DNA of 64,000 bases from Bacteroidales bacterium (GCA_024695285.1 JAILIM010000017.1:1-64000), one strand, 5' to 3'; positions 40,366-53,975 are shown, counted from the first letter of the stretch. Notes: generated from the sequence alone by a model not told the origin. Numbers and translations are program-made.

Positions 40366-41553
40366 ATGCTTCATTCAATCGAGGACATAATCTCTGCCCG
40401 TTCCATCGAAGAGATTTCTGCGACGCTGGACTATTTCGACGCCCTGCCGCGCCGTTACAGGCGTAAGCGTGACCTCGAGAAGGCATTATGCACCTACCTC
40501 TCCGGCGACCCCCGCGTGTGGCTGGAGAAGTTGATGGAGTATGACCTCAAATTGCTTCAGAGGCTTTGTAAGGCAGGCCCTGACGGCCATCTGGACGTGA
40601 TTCCCAGTGATTTCCCGACCATAGTCGAAGCCTTGCACTTTGTGGAAACGAGCAAGTCCGAAAGTGATGACATGCTTCGCCTGACCATCCCGGTGGCTTT
40701 TTATCACCTTATCGTCGACGAGATTGACGACGTGGTGGCCCGCAAGGAGCGTGACGGATCATTTGCCCTTGAACACCTGATACTCGGAGCCGTGAATACA
40801 TATGGCGCCGTGCCTCTGAGGACCTTCGTGGACAGCATCTTCATGGATTTCGAAGATATGGACGAAATGCGCCGCTTCGCCGCTGCTGTGGCCACCCATC
40901 CGGCCCTGCGTATATACCAGGAGGAGTATAGGGGCGAATCATACATGGTGTCGCCCGAAGTTGAAGATTTCCCTGGCATGATGCGCGACCGCAGGAAGCA
41001 CGGCAAGGACATACGCCGCTATGGCAAGATTTCGCTGGCGGATATGGAGAAGTGCGGCGAGAATGCCCCGTTCAGTTTCTACGGACGAGACACGAAAGAA
41101 GGGAAGGCACTGCTGGAACTGTATGAGTATCTGGGATATGAGGGTGATGAACTTATCTACTCGGCACATTCAGCATGGGTAAACGCCCAGTATGAGCCGG
41201 ACGAGAACAATCTGGAGATTCTGCTCTCGTCAGTGACTGCGGCCGCTGAAGATATCGAGGATTACGCCCAGTTCAGGGAATTCGCAGAAGTGGTCATCAA
41301 CTACGCCAATTCGGTGCCCAGGTGGCTGCTGAAAGGCCAGAGCGCAGCCGATACCGGCCTGCTGCGTTATGAGCTGCCGCCGGATGCGTTTGCCGAATTG
41401 TTTGAAGAAGACGAAGAGATGGCAAAGGAGCAGGAGGAGCTTATGAATTTCTTCGACAGCGTAAACAAAGTTCGTCCGGTTGCCCCGGACGACCCCTGCC
41501 CCTGCGGAAGCGGTATATCATACCGATTCTGCCATGGACGTCATTTTAGTTGA
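40366..41553 (+). CDS. SEC-C motif protein of unknown function
   Basis: 395 residues from the ATG at 40366. The first 360 residues are acidic and helical with no recognised domain. The C-terminus is a SEC-C zinc knuckle: DPCPCGSGISYRFCHG (two Cys, then Cys-His), as in SecA tails, where it binds zinc and SecB or ribosomes. The protein may couple a helical domain to protein targeting or nucleic acid. It is transcribed from its own promoter inside trmO and is convergent with the next gene. Confidence 0.8.
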   Translation: MLHSIEDIISARSIEEISATLDYFDALPRRYRRKRDLEKALCTYLSGDPRVWLEKLMEYDLKLLQRLCKAGPDGHLDVIPSDFPTIVEALHFVETSKSESDDMLRLTIPVAFYHLIVDEIDDVVARKERDGSFALEHLILGAVNTYGAVPLRTFVDSIFMDFEDMDEMRRFAAAVATHPALRIYQEEYRGESYMVSPEVEDFPGMMRDRRKHGKDIRRYGKISLADMEKCGENAPFSFYGRDTKEGKALLELYEYLGYEGDELIYSAHSAWVNAQYEPDENNLEILLSSVTAAAEDIEDYAQFREFAEVVINYANSVPRWLLKGQSAADTGLLRYELPPDAFAELFEEDEEMAKEQEELMNFFDSVNKVRPVAPDDPCPCGSGISYRFCHGRHFS

Positions 41554-41560
41554 CAATTAA

Positions 41561-42007
41561 TTATTTAGCTGGCGCTACCCGAAGCTTTTCTTCAACATAA
41601 GAGGCGAGCTTCGCGGCATTGTCGTCATCTGGTGCGATCACGCAGAGAATCACGAGTACGCCCTTCTTGATTTCAACGCACATGAGCACCATGATCGAGC
41701 TGTCTTCGCATTCGCCCGAAAAACCGTATGCTGTCCGTTTCTGGAACTTCCATTCGGCTATAGGGTTTTCCTCGTCGTCCTCGTCGTCCCAGCCGATGAT
41801 TTCCGCATAATTGGCATAGGCCTCGTCTTCGGCGGTCGTGTCTGAGGGCATGTCGCCGACATAGACGTCAATCAGCCAGGTGCCTTTGCCTTCATGCTCC
41901 TGCTTCTCGCAGGAGAGGTGCGTTATGATGCCTCCGAACTCTTCGTCGTAGCGTTCTTCCTCTCCTGTCCAGCCGGCAGGGAGGGGGAGTGTTATATCGT
42001 AAACCAT
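41561..42007 (-). CDS. Conserved-looking hypothetical protein, 148 residues
   Basis: An acidic soluble protein without signal or membrane segment (it opens MVYDITLPLPAGW). Strands such as GTWLIDVYVGDM and SSIMVLMCVEIKKGVLVILCVI alternate with a Glu/Asp-rich loop, suggesting a small alpha/beta domain. No family recognised. It lies 4 bases downstream of the zinc metallopeptidase gene, so the two are probably cotranscribed and may be partners. Confidence 0.65.
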   Translation of the reverse strand: MVYDITLPLPAGWTGEEERYDEEFGGIITHLSCEKQEHEGKGTWLIDVYVGDMPSDTTAEDEAYANYAEIIGWDDEDDEENPIAEWKFQKRTAYGFSGECEDSSIMVLMCVEIKKGVLVILCVIAPDDDNAAKLASYVEEKLRVAPAK

Positions 42008-42011
42008 GGAA

Positions 42012-42869
42012 TTACAGCTGGTTATATGGAACTGAGAAGGTGTCGCCCTTGGAGGGGTCGCCTGTCGATATGCCCTTCTTCAGCCAGCGGGAGCGCTGTG
42101 CGGAGGTGCCGTGGTTGAAGGCATCCGGGACTGTGTATCCATAGGCTTTCTTCTGGAGATAGTCGTCGCCGATCTTGGCTGCGACAGCAAGTCCTTCCTC
42201 AATGTCGCCGTCCTCAAGGGAGTTGTACATCTTGTTGTCGTGGTGGGCCCAGACGCCGGCATAGAAGTCGGCCTGGAGTTCCAGGCGCACGCTGATCTGG
42301 TTGGACTCTTTCTCGCTTACGCGCTGCATCTGGCTATGCGCCTTCTGAAGGTCGCCGAGGAGGTATTGGACATGGTGACCGACTTCGTGGGCGATGACGT
42401 AGGCGTATGCGAAATCGCCGTCAGCACCGATCTGCTGCTTCATGGACGTGAAGAAAGAGAGGTCGATATAGACCGTCTGGTCGGCGCTGCTGTAGAAAGG
42501 ACCTGTCTGTGCCGAAGCAGTGCCGGTGGATGTCTGCACGTAATCATTATAGAGGACGAGGCGTGGCGGCTCGTAGGTCAGTCCGTTGGCCTTGAAAATC
42601 TTCGACCAGACATCTTCCGTGCCGGCGAGAATCTGCTTTGAAAACACGGCGAGTTCTTCTTCCTCTGCAGAAGGGGTATAATTGGATTCGACCTGGGTGC
42701 CGCCAATGGCTCCGGTCTGCTCCAGAACTTCAGTCGGGTTGACGCCGAATACCAGATATAAAAGGCCTGCGATTAAAATTCCACCGAGGCCCAGCCCCCC
42801 GGCTTTGCCCACCGAACGTCCGCGGCGATCGTCGACGTTGGTGCTTTGTCTTCTTCCTTCAAGATTCAT
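42012..42869 (-). CDS. YpfJ-family neutral zinc metallopeptidase
   Basis: 285 residues. MNLEGRRQSTNVDDRRG is the usual cytoplasmic N-terminus of the family, followed by one membrane helix (GGILIAGLLYLVFG, 29-42). The zinc motif HEVGHHVQ is at 161-168. Downstream SVRLELQADFYAGVWAHH provides the third ligand (Glu) of this gluzincin-like group. The catalytic domain should face the periplasm. Physiological substrate is unknown. Confidence 0.9.
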   Translation of the reverse strand: MNLEGRRQSTNVDDRRGRSVGKAGGLGLGGILIAGLLYLVFGVNPTEVLEQTGAIGGTQVESNYTPSAEEEELAVFSKQILAGTEDVWSKIFKANGLTYEPPRLVLYNDYVQTSTGTASAQTGPFYSSADQTVYIDLSFFTSMKQQIGADGDFAYAYVIAHEVGHHVQYLLGDLQKAHSQMQRVSEKESNQISVRLELQADFYAGVWAHHDNKMYNSLEDGDIEEGLAVAAKIGDDYLQKKAYGYTVPDAFNHGTSAQRSRWLKKGISTGDPSKGDTFSVPYNQL

Positions 42870-42889
42870 AATAAGGGTGTTTAGTTCTA

Positions 42890-42897
42890 CAAAATTA
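42890..42897 (-). promoter_or_regulatory. -7 element of the YpfJ-family gene
   Basis: TAATTTTG on the minus strand, 20 bases before the ATG at 42869; no good -33 element. The rest of the 304-base gap (42870-43173) is AT-rich without a gene, apart from the hairpin at 43080-43126 and the -7 box at 43160. Confidence 0.45.
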
Positions 42898-43079
42898 CAA
42901 AAAATCCCTCAATAATACCCCTCTCCCATCCAAAAAATACCTTTACTTTGTAAATATCAATAAATCAATGCGCAAAACATTTTTGTTTATATGCTTAACA
43001 TTTTTGTTATAGCTAATATTGTCCCAAAAGCATAGCGTAAAACCGTTTAATTAACGTCTAATTGCCCTCTTCCACTCAC

Positions 43080-43126
43080 GACTGCGTGGGCGCAGACGGT
43101 CTGCAGAACGCAGTCACTTATTTTTT
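43080..43126 (+). terminator. Hairpin with T-run upstream of the epimerase operon
   Basis: gactgcgt (43080-43087) pairs with acgcagtc (43108-43115). The inner gcag/ctgc extends the structure. It is followed by acttatttttt. It has the form of a terminator, but no clear plus-strand gene ends here, so it may end a small upstream RNA or be an attenuator. Confidence 0.45.
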
Positions 43127-43159
43127 AACTTTCATACATATTAATACAAATAAAATTCT

Positions 43160-43167
43160 TAATTTTG
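43160..43167 (+). promoter_or_regulatory. -7 element of the sugar-phosphate operon
   Basis: TAATTTTG, six bases before the ATG at 43174. No good -33 match. It predicts a leaderless message and makes the TTG at 43165 unlikely as start. Confidence 0.5.
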
Positions 43168-43173
43168 TTAGTT

Positions 43174-43845
43174 ATGAAAAACAGGATAATTTCAGTCTCT
43201 GTGATGTGCTCCGACCTGATGAATCTCGGAGCGGACATCGATGTCCTCAGGGAAAATGGAGTTGACTGGCTCCACGTCGATGTCATGGACGCCCACTTCG
43301 TCCCCAATCTTACATTCGGTCCCGATTTCATCAAGGCCATGCATGCCCGTACCACCCAGCCGCTGGACATCCACCTCATGGTCACAGACCCCGAGCTGGT
43401 GATGTCCCGGTTCGAACTGCGCAGCGGCGACTGCCTGAGCGTCCACGTAGAGCTCGACAGGAGTTTCGAAGAGCTCAGCCGCAGCGTCAGGGAGCAGGGC
43501 TGCAAGTTTGGGCTTGCGGTCAACCCTGAAACGCCTGTAGAGGCCCTGGAACGCCATATTGGGCTGTTCGACACGGTCACCCTCATGCTTGTCCACCCTG
43601 GATATGCAGGCGCGAAGATGGTAGAAGGCATTATGGACAAGGTGAAAGTCCTGCGCGACTGGCTGGATGCCAAGGGCTTGCAGGACGTGATGATCAGCGT
43701 GGACGGCAGCGTGAGCGCTGAAAGGGCTCAGCTTATGGCCGGTATGGGCGCCGAAATCTTCGTGGGCGGCACGGCCGGAATCTATCGCAAGGGAATGAAA
43801 CTCGAAGAAACCATAAACACTTTCAGAAAAGCAATAACCGTATGA
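43174..43845 (+). CDS. Ribulose-phosphate 3-epimerase-like protein
   Basis: 223 residues, TIM-barrel. WLHVDVMDAHFVPNLTFGPDF and DIHLMVTDPE match the Rpe family, including metal-binding His, Asp and His. Several positions differ from standard Rpe: SVMCSD instead of SILSAD at the first strand, VMDAHFVPN instead of VMDGHFVPN, LVHPGYAGAKMV instead of the usual VNPGFGGQ, and VDGSVSAE for VDGGI. It is therefore probably a paralogue with another ketose-phosphate substrate, such as an allulose-6-phosphate-type epimerase. The stop overlaps the next start by 4 bases. Confidence 0.82.
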   Translation: MKNRIISVSVMCSDLMNLGADIDVLRENGVDWLHVDVMDAHFVPNLTFGPDFIKAMHARTTQPLDIHLMVTDPELVMSRFELRSGDCLSVHVELDRSFEELSRSVREQGCKFGLAVNPETPVEALERHIGLFDTVTLMLVHPGYAGAKMVEGIMDKVKVLRDWLDAKGLQDVMISVDGSVSAERAQLMAGMGAEIFVGGTAGIYRKGMKLEETINTFRKAITV

Positions 43846-45188
43846 ACAAAATCGAACGCGCACTCCAGCGTACGACCGACACCAAAGACCTTATCATAGG
43901 GCCCGGTGTAGTGTCCCGTACGGCAGGTATGTTCCAGAAGCTATTTCCTGGTAAGACTGCGATAATTATCGCTGATACAAACACTTGGGAGGTTGCAGGT
44001 AAAGCAGTGCTTCAGTCTCTTGAAGATGCTGCCGTGCCCCATGCCGACTCCTTCATATTCGACGATCCGGACCTCTACGCCGAATGGAAATTCGTCGAAC
44101 AGCTCAAGGCACGCCTCGAACCGCTCGACGTCATCGCAATAGCTGTCGGCTCCGGCGTCATAAACGACCTGACCAAATACACCTCCCATATCCTGGGACG
44201 CAAATATATGTGCGTGGGCACTGCCGCATCCATGGACGGCTACACGGCCTACGGCGCCTCGATTACGAAGGACGGCAACAAGCAGACCTTCAGCTGCCCG
44301 GCGCCTTACGGCTTCGTGATGGATCCCGTCATTGCCGCCGCGGCTCCCAAGGAGCTTGCCGCGTCCGGATACGCAGACCTAATAGCCAAGATTCCCGCAG
44401 GAGCGGACTGGATGCTTGCCGACGCAGTGGGCGCCGAAGCCATCGACCCGTTCGGCTGGGATCTCGTCCAGGACGGCCTGCGCGAATCCCTGAGCGCACC
44501 GGCAGCAGTACATGCAGGCGATGTGGAACTGACGGAAAAGCTTTCCGAGGGCCTTCTGATGAGCGGATTCGCAATGCAGGCCATCCACAGCAGCCGCCCT
44601 GCATCCGGCACCGAGCACCAGTTCTCGCACTGCTGGGACATGGAGAATCTGGCTTATCCCAACGGTAAACATGTATCCCACGGATTCAAGGTGGGTATAG
44701 GCACCCTTGCAAGCACCGCTTCCCTGGAATTCCTCCTGGAGAAGGACCTCGAGAGGCTGGACGTCGAAAAATGCGTCGCCGCATGGAAGAGCTGGGACGA
44801 GACCGAGGCTGAAATCCGCACCGTCTTTGCCGGCAAGCCCGGACACCTCGCCCGCGGACTCGAAGAGACAAAGGGTAAATACGTAGATAAGGAAGGCCTC
44901 CGCAAGCAGCTGGAGGCGCTTAAGGCAAAGTGGCCTGTGCTAAGGGAGCAGATCCGTGCCCAGATCATTCCGTTCAGCGAAGTCTATGAGGACCTCAAGC
45001 TCGTAGGTGCCCCGTATGAGCCGGAAATGATTTGCGTGGACCGCGCCAGGATGCGCAGGACCTTCTCCTATATCCCATACATGCGCAGCCGCTTTACCAA
45101 CATTGATATTGTTTACCGCCTCGGCCTGATGTCCGAACTGACCGACAGGCTCTTCGGCAAGGGCGGTATCTGGGAAGTAAAAGAATAG
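43842..45188 (+). CDS. sn-Glycerol-1-phosphate dehydrogenase family protein (AraM/EgsA-like)
   Basis: 448 residues, iron-alcohol-dehydrogenase fold. AIAVGSGVINDLTKY is the NAD-binding GGGxxxD-type motif, and CVGTAASMDGYTAYGASI matches the G1PDH/AraM group. Metal ligands are supplied by an Asp, HQFSHCW and GKHVSHGFKVGIG. In Bacillus AraM makes glycerol-1-phosphate from DHAP. The C-terminal 120 residues extend the usual domain. Placement between an epimerase-like gene and a GlpT-type transporter supports a polyol- or sugar-phosphate role; which one is not shown. Confidence 0.87.
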   Translation: MNKIERALQRTTDTKDLIIGPGVVSRTAGMFQKLFPGKTAIIIADTNTWEVAGKAVLQSLEDAAVPHADSFIFDDPDLYAEWKFVEQLKARLEPLDVIAIAVGSGVINDLTKYTSHILGRKYMCVGTAASMDGYTAYGASITKDGNKQTFSCPAPYGFVMDPVIAAAAPKELAASGYADLIAKIPAGADWMLADAVGAEAIDPFGWDLVQDGLRESLSAPAAVHAGDVELTEKLSEGLLMSGFAMQAIHSSRPASGTEHQFSHCWDMENLAYPNGKHVSHGFKVGIGTLASTASLEFLLEKDLERLDVEKCVAAWKSWDETEAEIRTVFAGKPGHLARGLEETKGKYVDKEGLRKQLEALKAKWPVLREQIRAQIIPFSEVYEDLKLVGAPYEPEMICVDRARMRRTFSYIPYMRSRFTNIDIVYRLGLMSELTDRLFGKGGIWEVKE

Positions 45189-45191
45189 CTT

Positions 45192-46664
45192 ATGCAGACT
45201 ACCAAATCACTGAAGTACTGGCAGTGGCGCACCATCATCGTCACGATGATAGGTTACGCCATGTTCTACCTGGTACGCAAGAATTTCTCGTTCTCGATGC
45301 CCGGCCTTGGGGCTGAATTCGGCATCACAAAGACGCAGCTCGGTATTTTCCTGACCCTCCACGGCGTCATCTACGGCCTGTCCCGTTACGTGGTTGGCAT
45401 TATAACCGACCGCAACAGCGCCCGCAAGGTAATGTCGCTGGGCCTCATGCTCTGCGCCATAGTGAACATACTCTTCGGCACCAGCGACGTCATGGCCGGC
45501 TGGATAGTCGGACTGGCGGGCAAAGCCGGCGACGCCGCGGCCATTTCCGCCGTGCTGGTGTATGTTATGGGTGTGCTCTGGATGGTCAACGGCTTCCTGC
45601 AGGGAATGGGCGTGCCTCCATGCACCAAGACCCTGACGCAGTGGATACATCCCAAGGAACTTGCCACCAAGATGAGCATCTGGAATATGTCCCACTCCAT
45701 AGGAGCCGGCCTTGCGATGGCCCTCTGCGGATGGCTTGTGATGCCGCATCTGGGCGTTGACCTGAGCATCAATCCTGAAACGGTAGCCGCTATTTCCGCC
45801 AATCTGAACCTGGATATGTCCGATCCTGCCAACGTGCAGAAAGTCACCAACTTCGCTGCCCATTTCGGGGCCTGGAGATGGTGCTTCCTCATTCCTGCCG
45901 GCGTTGCCGTGATCGGTTCAGTCTGGCTGTTCTTCACCATGAAGGATTCCCCTTCCGACGTCGGCTTCCCTGAAGTTGTCGGAAAGAAAAAAGCCATAGT
46001 GACCACGCCCGAAGAGGCTGCGGAACACAAGGCTTTCGTCAATAAGCACGTCTACCGCAACCGTATAATCTGGACGCTTGCAATCACCAATTTCTTCGTG
46101 TACGTGGTGCGTTTCGCAGCCCTTGACTGGGGCCCGACGCTGCTGACCGAGTCCAAGGGCCTTTCAATGGCCAATGCGACCACCCTGTGCGTCGTGTTCG
46201 AACTCCTCGGAGGAAACCTCGGCATGCTCTTCTGGGGCTGGGCGACGGACCATGTTTTCAAGAACAAGGCCCATCATACCTGCGTGGTGTGCATGATCGG
46301 CGTGGCCATCTGCATCGCAACGTTCTGGATGATTCCGACTACCGCTGCCTGGTGGCTCATGCTGATTCCATTCACCCTGCTTGGTTTCTGCATCTACGGT
46401 CCACAGGCGCTGCTCGGCATCTGCGCCGCCCAGCATGCTACCAACCGTGCTTCCGCCACGGCGAACGGCATACTTGGCATATTCGGCTACCTCAGCACCA
46501 TAGTTTCCGGTTTCGGATTCGGCTTCGTGGCCGAACACTATGGCTGGAATGCCGCCTACATCACGATCTTTGTATGTGCCATCATCGGTCTCCTGACCGT
46601 GCTCACCATCTGGGGAGCCAAGGCAACCGGCTACACAGAGGAAGACCTTCACGAAAAAGCATAA
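45192..46664 (+). CDS. MFS transporter of the GlpT/UhpT organophosphate family
   Basis: 490 residues with twelve predicted helices. YLVRKNFSFSMPGLGAEFGITKTQLG and FLQGMGVPPCTKTLTQWI match the OPA family, where Arg in helix 1 and a second Arg bind phosphate. The central loop is long. GlpT-type proteins exchange a phosphorylated solute for phosphate, so the predicted cargo is a glycerol- or sugar-phosphate that the upstream enzymes process. It starts 3 bases after the dehydrogenase stop. Confidence 0.9.
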   Translation: MQTTKSLKYWQWRTIIVTMIGYAMFYLVRKNFSFSMPGLGAEFGITKTQLGIFLTLHGVIYGLSRYVVGIITDRNSARKVMSLGLMLCAIVNILFGTSDVMAGWIVGLAGKAGDAAAISAVLVYVMGVLWMVNGFLQGMGVPPCTKTLTQWIHPKELATKMSIWNMSHSIGAGLAMALCGWLVMPHLGVDLSINPETVAAISANLNLDMSDPANVQKVTNFAAHFGAWRWCFLIPAGVAVIGSVWLFFTMKDSPSDVGFPEVVGKKKAIVTTPEEAAEHKAFVNKHVYRNRIIWTLAITNFFVYVVRFAALDWGPTLLTESKGLSMANATTLCVVFELLGGNLGMLFWGWATDHVFKNKAHHTCVVCMIGVAICIATFWMIPTTAAWWLMLIPFTLLGFCIYGPQALLGICAAQHATNRASATANGILGIFGYLSTIVSGFGFGFVAEHYGWNAAYITIFVCAIIGLLTVLTIWGAKATGYTEEDLHEKA

Positions 46665-46667
46665 GCG

Positions 46668-48269
46668 ATGAAGCGTATCATCTCCTTTTTTGCCGGACTG
46701 GCCCTCTGCCTGTCGCTTTTCGCCGCCAAGCCCCTTCCTCCGGATGTGAAAGGGCGAGTATGTGACACTTCCGGCAAGCCCATAGCCGGTGCTGTCGTGT
46801 CTGACGGATTCACCGTAGTGCGCACCGATGCGGACGGCAATTACTGCTTCCCGCGCGTGCCGGAGGCTTACTACGTTTTTGTCAGCATTCCTTCCGAATA
46901 TGAGATCCCGCTGCGGCAGGGGCTCCCGTGCTTCTTCAAAAAGCTCGAGGACAGGCCGTCCTACGACTTCACCCTGAAGCCGCTATCCAAGGGGCCGGAA
47001 AAGAATTTCAACCTGTTCCTGATCGCTGATCCCCAGTGCCAGTGGGTATGGCACGTCAGACGCCTTCGCGTTGAGGCCCTGGCAGATGTCAAGGCCTATG
47101 CCCGTAAGTGCAAGGGGCCCGATTATGCCATCACGCTCGGCGACATCGCCTACAGCGAGGGTCACCGCAACACCAACTACCTGATTCCTATGATTCGTGA
47201 GGAGTTTGCTGCGGAAAAGACCGGAATGCCTGTGTTCCAGACTGTTGGCAACCACGATTACGAGTACCCGCTGGCAGCCGTCGAAGCAGGGAGTCCTACC
47301 ATATCCATGCGTCGCAACCGAATCTTCGAAGACAATTTCGGACCGGCGAATTATTCGTTCAACCGAGGAGACGTCCACGTAGTGTCCATGAACAACGTCT
47401 GCTTCGAGACTTTCGGTTATCCCGGCAAGTACCACGGTGACTTCTCCGACGAGCAGGTCGCCTGGCTCGAACAGGACCTCGCCGCCGTGCCCGCTGACAA
47501 GCTTGTGATACTCTGTGTCCACATCCCCATGGACGGCATTGTCAAGAAAAGCGTCAACGGAGCAAAGGTGCTGGACCTTCTCGGAGCCAGACCCCACGCC
47601 CGCATAGTCAGCGGCCACACCCATACCATCAGGCACGTCAGGCACTCCAACGGCGTTCCCGAGTTTGTGGCCGGTGCCATGTCAGGTTGCTGGTGGTGGA
47701 GCAAGAACTGCGCTGACGGAGCCCCCAACGGCTATGCCGTGTGGAAAATCAAGGGCAATGAGGTGGTCTCCGACATCTACAAAGGCCAGAACTTCAAGGA
47801 TGATTACCAGATGCGCATCTACCGCGGCGACGCGGAATTCGGCGGTTCATTCGAGACTTTCAAGCTTGAGCACGGCCCCAATTCCATTCTCGTCAACGTG
47901 TGGAACTGGGACGAAGGCTGGCGCTCCGAGGTCTATGAGAACGGAAAGCTCTCCGGACAGCTGGAAAAGCTCCCGCTTTCAAGCGAATATGGTGCCCCTT
48001 TCAACGGCAGCAAGGACTGGTGGGCGATCGGCTACAACGTAGGAGTAGTCGGCCGAGGCCATGCTCCCGGCAGCACCAGGAACAACTATTGCTCGAAGAA
48101 CTACCATATGTTCAAGTATACCCTCAAGAATACTTCTGCAAAGGTCAAGGTTGTGGTGTATGACAGGTCGGGCAGGAAGTTCACCTGCAGCCGCATAACG
48201 ACTGCGGACGACTACGCCGAGCTGGCAAGCCGTCCGCAATATCCCGTCGAACCCGGCTGGGAGGAATAG
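46668..48269 (+). CDS. Secreted calcineurin-like phosphoesterase with N- and C-terminal accessory domains
   Basis: 533 residues. Signal peptide to about FAA (residue 22). An N-terminal beta-sandwich (GRVCDTSGKPIAGAVVSDGF) resembles the metallophosphoesterase N domain. The catalytic core has IADPQCQW, TLGDIAYSE, VGNHDYEYP, CVHIPMDG and SGHTHTIRH, the full metal-ligand series. A C-terminal beta domain follows from about residue 385. It probably releases phosphate or a phospho-sugar outside the cytoplasm, supplying the GlpT-type transporter encoded 3 bases upstream. Confidence 0.9.
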   Translation: MKRIISFFAGLALCLSLFAAKPLPPDVKGRVCDTSGKPIAGAVVSDGFTVVRTDADGNYCFPRVPEAYYVFVSIPSEYEIPLRQGLPCFFKKLEDRPSYDFTLKPLSKGPEKNFNLFLIADPQCQWVWHVRRLRVEALADVKAYARKCKGPDYAITLGDIAYSEGHRNTNYLIPMIREEFAAEKTGMPVFQTVGNHDYEYPLAAVEAGSPTISMRRNRIFEDNFGPANYSFNRGDVHVVSMNNVCFETFGYPGKYHGDFSDEQVAWLEQDLAAVPADKLVILCVHIPMDGIVKKSVNGAKVLDLLGARPHARIVSGHTHTIRHVRHSNGVPEFVAGAMSGCWWWSKNCADGAPNGYAVWKIKGNEVVSDIYKGQNFKDDYQMRIYRGDAEFGGSFETFKLEHGPNSILVNVWNWDEGWRSEVYENGKLSGQLEKLPLSSEYGAPFNGSKDWWAIGYNVGVVGRGHAPGSTRNNYCSKNYHMFKYTLKNTSAKVKVVVYDRSGRKFTCSRITTADDYAELASRPQYPVEPGWEE

Positions 48270-48295
48270 ATCCTTCACTCCGTTCAGGATGACAG
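48269..48295 (-). repeat. Dispersed repeat, variant GTCATCCTGAACGGAG
   Basis: The minus strand reads ctgtcatcctgaacggag and then tgaaggatc. It faces the copy at 48309, so the two could pair as a long hairpin between the phosphoesterase and asnA stop codons. Confidence 0.7.
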
Positions 48296-48308
48296 CGTCT
48301 CTAACGTT

Positions 48309-48342
48309 GTCATTCTGAGGAGGGCGAAGCCCGACGAAGAAT

Positions 48343-48344
<2 letters not shown>
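48309..48344 (+). repeat. Dispersed repeat, GTCATTCTGAGGAGGG variant
   Basis: Same family as 14155-14180 and 48269-48295, with a central expansion (ggagggcgaagcccgacg). Its end overlaps the asnA stop codon (48343-48345). The convergent arrangement suggests use as a bidirectional terminator. Confidence 0.7.
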
Positions 48345-52750
<4,406 letters not shown>

Positions 52751-52771
52751 TTCTTAACTGCACGGTTGCTG

Positions 52772-53971
52772 TTAATCCTTATACGCTTTAAGCGCCTCTT
52801 CCAGCACGTCCATAGCTTTCTCGAGCAGGGGCACTTCCAGGACGTATGCAATGCGCACCTGGTCCTTTCCGGCTCCCGGAGTTTTGTAGAAAGAGGCGGC
52901 GGGTGTGACCATTACGGTCTGGTTGTCCATCCGGAATTCCGTGAGCAGCCATTTTGCAAATGCTTCGGCATCCTTTACGGGAAGGCGCGCCACCGTGTAG
53001 AAGGCTCCGTAGGGAACGGGGGAGAACACGCCCGGCATGGCGTTCAGGCGGCGAATTGCGCAGTCCCGGCGCCTTATGTACTCGGACTTGACATCGTCGA
53101 AATATGACGGGGGAGTCTCCAGGGCCCCTATCGAGGTGATCTGGCCGAGGACCGGGGGACAGAGGCGGGACTGGGCGAACTTCATCGCGCAGGCCATCAC
53201 TTCGGCGTTGCGGGACACTATGCATCCTATGCGCGCGCCGCAGAGATTGTAGCGTTTCGACACTGAGTCAACGAGAATTACGTTGTCTTCGCAGCCGGGA
53301 ATCTGCATGGCGCTGAAATAGGGCTCGTCGGTGTAACAGAACTCGCGGTAGACCTCGTCGCAGATCAGGAATAGGTCGTGACGCTTGCAGAATTCCCCGA
53401 TTGAGAGCATCTCCTCGCGGGTGAACAGTTTGCCGGACGGGTTGCACGGGTTGCTGATCATGACGGCCCTGGTCGCCGGAGTGAGCAGTTTTTCGAACAC
53501 TCCTATGTCAGGCACGACGAAGCCGTTGTCGATGTCGGAATGGACGGCCTTGAGGGTTATGCCGTTAAGGTAGGCAAATGTCTGATAGTTTGTGTAATAA
53601 GGCTCGACGACCAGTATCTCTTCTCCGGGACCCGCGGCTATCTGCATCGCGATTGCGAATGCCTCGCTGCCGCCGACGGTGACAAGGATCTCCTGCATGT
53701 TGATGTCCAGGCCTATACTTTTGTAGTACTTGGAGCACATTGCCTGCCGGAGTTCGGGCAGACCGGCGGAATTGGTGTAGGATACGTGGTGGAGGCAAGG
53801 GATATGGCGTTTTGCCGCCTCTATTGCGCAGTCGGGAGACTTGATGTCAGGAGCGCCTACGTTGAGGTGGTATACTTTGACTCCTGCAGCCTCGGCTGCC
53901 TCGGAAAATGGTACGAGCTTGCGTATTGCGGACGCTGGCATGGCGGCGGAGCGCTCGGAAATCTTCACCAT
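52772..53971 (-). CDS. PLP-dependent class I/II aminotransferase (aspartate aminotransferase-like)
   Basis: 399 residues. HLNVGAPDIKSPD gives the substrate loop, ISNPCNPSGKLFT the conserved NPxNPTG, FLICDEVYREF the PLP-binding Asp and Tyr, and SVSKRYNLCGARIG the Schiff-base lysine. A C-terminal Arg (QVRIAYV) binds the alpha-carboxylate. It sits 4 bases downstream of asd and in the same run as asnA, which fits transamination of oxaloacetate to aspartate; other substrates remain possible. Confidence 0.92.
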   Translation of the reverse strand: MVKISERSAAMPASAIRKLVPFSEAAEAAGVKVYHLNVGAPDIKSPDCAIEAAKRHIPCLHHVSYTNSAGLPELRQAMCSKYYKSIGLDINMQEILVTVGGSEAFAIAMQIAAGPGEEILVVEPYYTNYQTFAYLNGITLKAVHSDIDNGFVVPDIGVFEKLLTPATRAVMISNPCNPSGKLFTREEMLSIGEFCKRHDLFLICDEVYREFCYTDEPYFSAMQIPGCEDNVILVDSVSKRYNLCGARIGCIVSRNAEVMACAMKFAQSRLCPPVLGQITSIGALETPPSYFDDVKSEYIRRRDCAIRRLNAMPGVFSPVPYGAFYTVARLPVKDAEAFAKWLLTEFRMDNQTVMVTPAASFYKTPGAGKDQVRIAYVLEVPLLEKAMDVLEEALKAYKD

Positions 53972-53975
53972 TGTC

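Noticed and set aside
42870..43079. Possible small RNA upstream of the hairpin at 43080
   Set aside because: TAATATTG and TACTTTG-like boxes exist, but none has the right spacing to a TTG element, so no transcription start can be argued.
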